A stretch of DNA of 5,864 nt from Nitrososphaeria archaeon (GTDB taxonomy: Archaea; Thermoproteota; Nitrososphaeria; Geothermarchaeales; JDFR-13), in contig JALTNJ010000103.1 of the NCBI GenBank assembly GCA_027000765.1, positions 1 to 5,864 on the forward strand, given 5' to 3'. Below are positions 5,038-5,864 of the stretch, piece after piece. The translations under genes were made by a program, and so were the position numbers. Numbering within the stretch: the stretch's first letter is position 1; each line of letters begins with the position of its first letter. A model generated the notes under the pieces. The model saw nothing but the letters and a program-made list of their open reading frames with translations, was not told the origin of the DNA and searched no databases.

Positions 5038-5859
5038 AGTTCTAGATACTACTAGTTCCCAGTCCAACTCTTCCCATTTTTTTCTTAGAACTTCTAAATC
5101 CTTTGTTACCGCTGCATATGCAGGTCCTTTACCACTTAGGGATACCGCCTCTACACCGCTTCTCAATGCTAGGTGTATTGGTTTTGTATCATAGCCAAGA
5201 AACACTGTGTATACAAAGCCGTTTAATGTCATTGCAGTTTTCCAGTCTCCTTCAAGTAATAAATTAGTAATGCCGTGCATCAATCCCTTGATTGGGCTAA
5301 AATCCATGTCTCTGAAAGCGCCCGTCGCTATTCTTCTCTCTGGATATGCTATTAGGACATCATACTCCCCAATATCCTCATGAAGTAGAATCCTTTTACC
5401 TACGTTATCCGTAACAACAAGACCGCCTATTAATGATGCAGCAGCATCATCCAATGCTCCAGTTAGTGAAACCCCTGAGCTGAGTGAGGCTGAAACATTT
5501 AATTTTAATACGTCTCTCTCCCTAGCCTCGATGTCTAGATAGTTATATAGAGCCAGGATTAATGCATTCGCTACAGCACTACTGCTTTTCAACCCTTTTT
5601 CCGGAGGTATCTCCGAATCTATACGGATCTTTACTTCATCCATAAAACCATATATATCCCTAAATATCTCGAGTATCTTTTTTACGAGACCTATATTTAC
5701 GGATAGTGGATTCCCTCGATAATATGTCTCAATCCTCGTCTCCCGACTCTTCTTAACATAAGTCTCGACTTTTAGATCCACACCTATCGCTGCCCCGACT
5801 CCTGTTGCGAAGGCATTTACCACCGTTATTGCTCCATAGGCTACTCCGTATCCTTCCAT
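5032..5859 (-). CDS. aroK: Archaeal GHMP-type shikimate kinase
   Basis: This enzyme phosphorylates shikimate at O3 with ATP. It belongs to the GHMP superfamily (with homoserine and mevalonate kinases), the archaeal replacement for the P-loop AroK/AroL of bacteria. At 275 residues it is close to the ~280 of archaeal members. The N-terminal MEGxGxAYGAITVVNAFATG resembles other archaeal shikimate kinases. The ATP-binding loop is PPEKGLKSSSAVANA (85-99), TGALDDA (133-139) is the conserved acidic motif, and SGKGPAYAAV (242-251) is the C-terminal GHMP motif. The ATG at 5859 fits the family N-terminus, although the frame stays open to the window edge five bases beyond. Its TGA stop is part of the aroA ribosome site. 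Confusion with homoserine kinase is unlikely given the GLKSSSA motif and the aro context. Confidence 0.94.
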   Translation of the reverse strand: MEGYGVAYGAITVVNAFATGVGAAIGVDLKVETYVKKSRETRIETYYRGNPLSVNIGLVKKILEIFRDIYGFMDEVKIRIDSEIPPEKGLKSSSAVANALILALYNYLDIEARERDVLKLNVSASLSSGVSLTGALDDAAASLIGGLVVTDNVGKRILLHEDIGEYDVLIAYPERRIATGAFRDMDFSPIKGLMHGITNLLLEGDWKTAMTLNGFVYTVFLGYDTKPIHLALRSGVEAVSLSGKGPAYAAVTKDLEVLRKKWEELDWELVVSRTR

Positions 5860-5864
5860 TTCAT

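Overview
The window is ordinary-looking archaeal chromosome, most likely from a thermophilic crenarchaeote (class Thermoprotei); I cannot name a genus. Three things point that way. The shikimate kinase is the archaeal GHMP type. Starts are preceded by GAGGTGA-type ribosome sites and AT-rich TATA-like boxes. Isoleucine ATA and arginine AGA/AGG codons are very common.

Left part (1-1390): a plus-strand NfsA-like flavin nitroreductase (71-808) converges, 15 bases apart, on a minus-strand six-helix DUF998 membrane protein (824-1390). The 5' region of the nitroreductase holds TATA-like boxes and three phased copies of ATTATGA. The junction between the two genes is T-rich.

Middle (1391-1637): a minus-strand, intronless tRNA-Pro with anticodon UGG (1505-1578) sits between the DUF998 promoter region and the end of the aromatic operon. 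No protein gene is supported in this stretch.

Right part (1638-5859): a tightly packed minus-strand operon encodes consecutive steps of aromatic amino acid synthesis, in transcription order: GHMP shikimate kinase, EPSP synthase (aroA), chorismate synthase (aroC), and a fused chorismate mutase-prephenate dehydrogenase (aroQ-tyrA). Together they carry shikimate through shikimate-3-phosphate, EPSP and chorismate to prephenate and 4-hydroxyphenylpyruvate, the tyrosine precursor. The genes are separated by 6 bases, a 4-base overlap and a 22-base overlap, so translational coupling is likely. The operon continues or begins beyond the right edge; its promoter and the earlier shikimate-pathway genes are not in view.

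I see no mobile element, CRISPR array or clearly novel system. The points most worth a second look are the near-identical ribosome-site/TTG-start modules of aroA and tyrA, the shortened chorismate mutase domain, the phased heptamers before the nitroreductase, and the conflicting leaderless/Shine-Dalgarno signals of the DUF998 gene.
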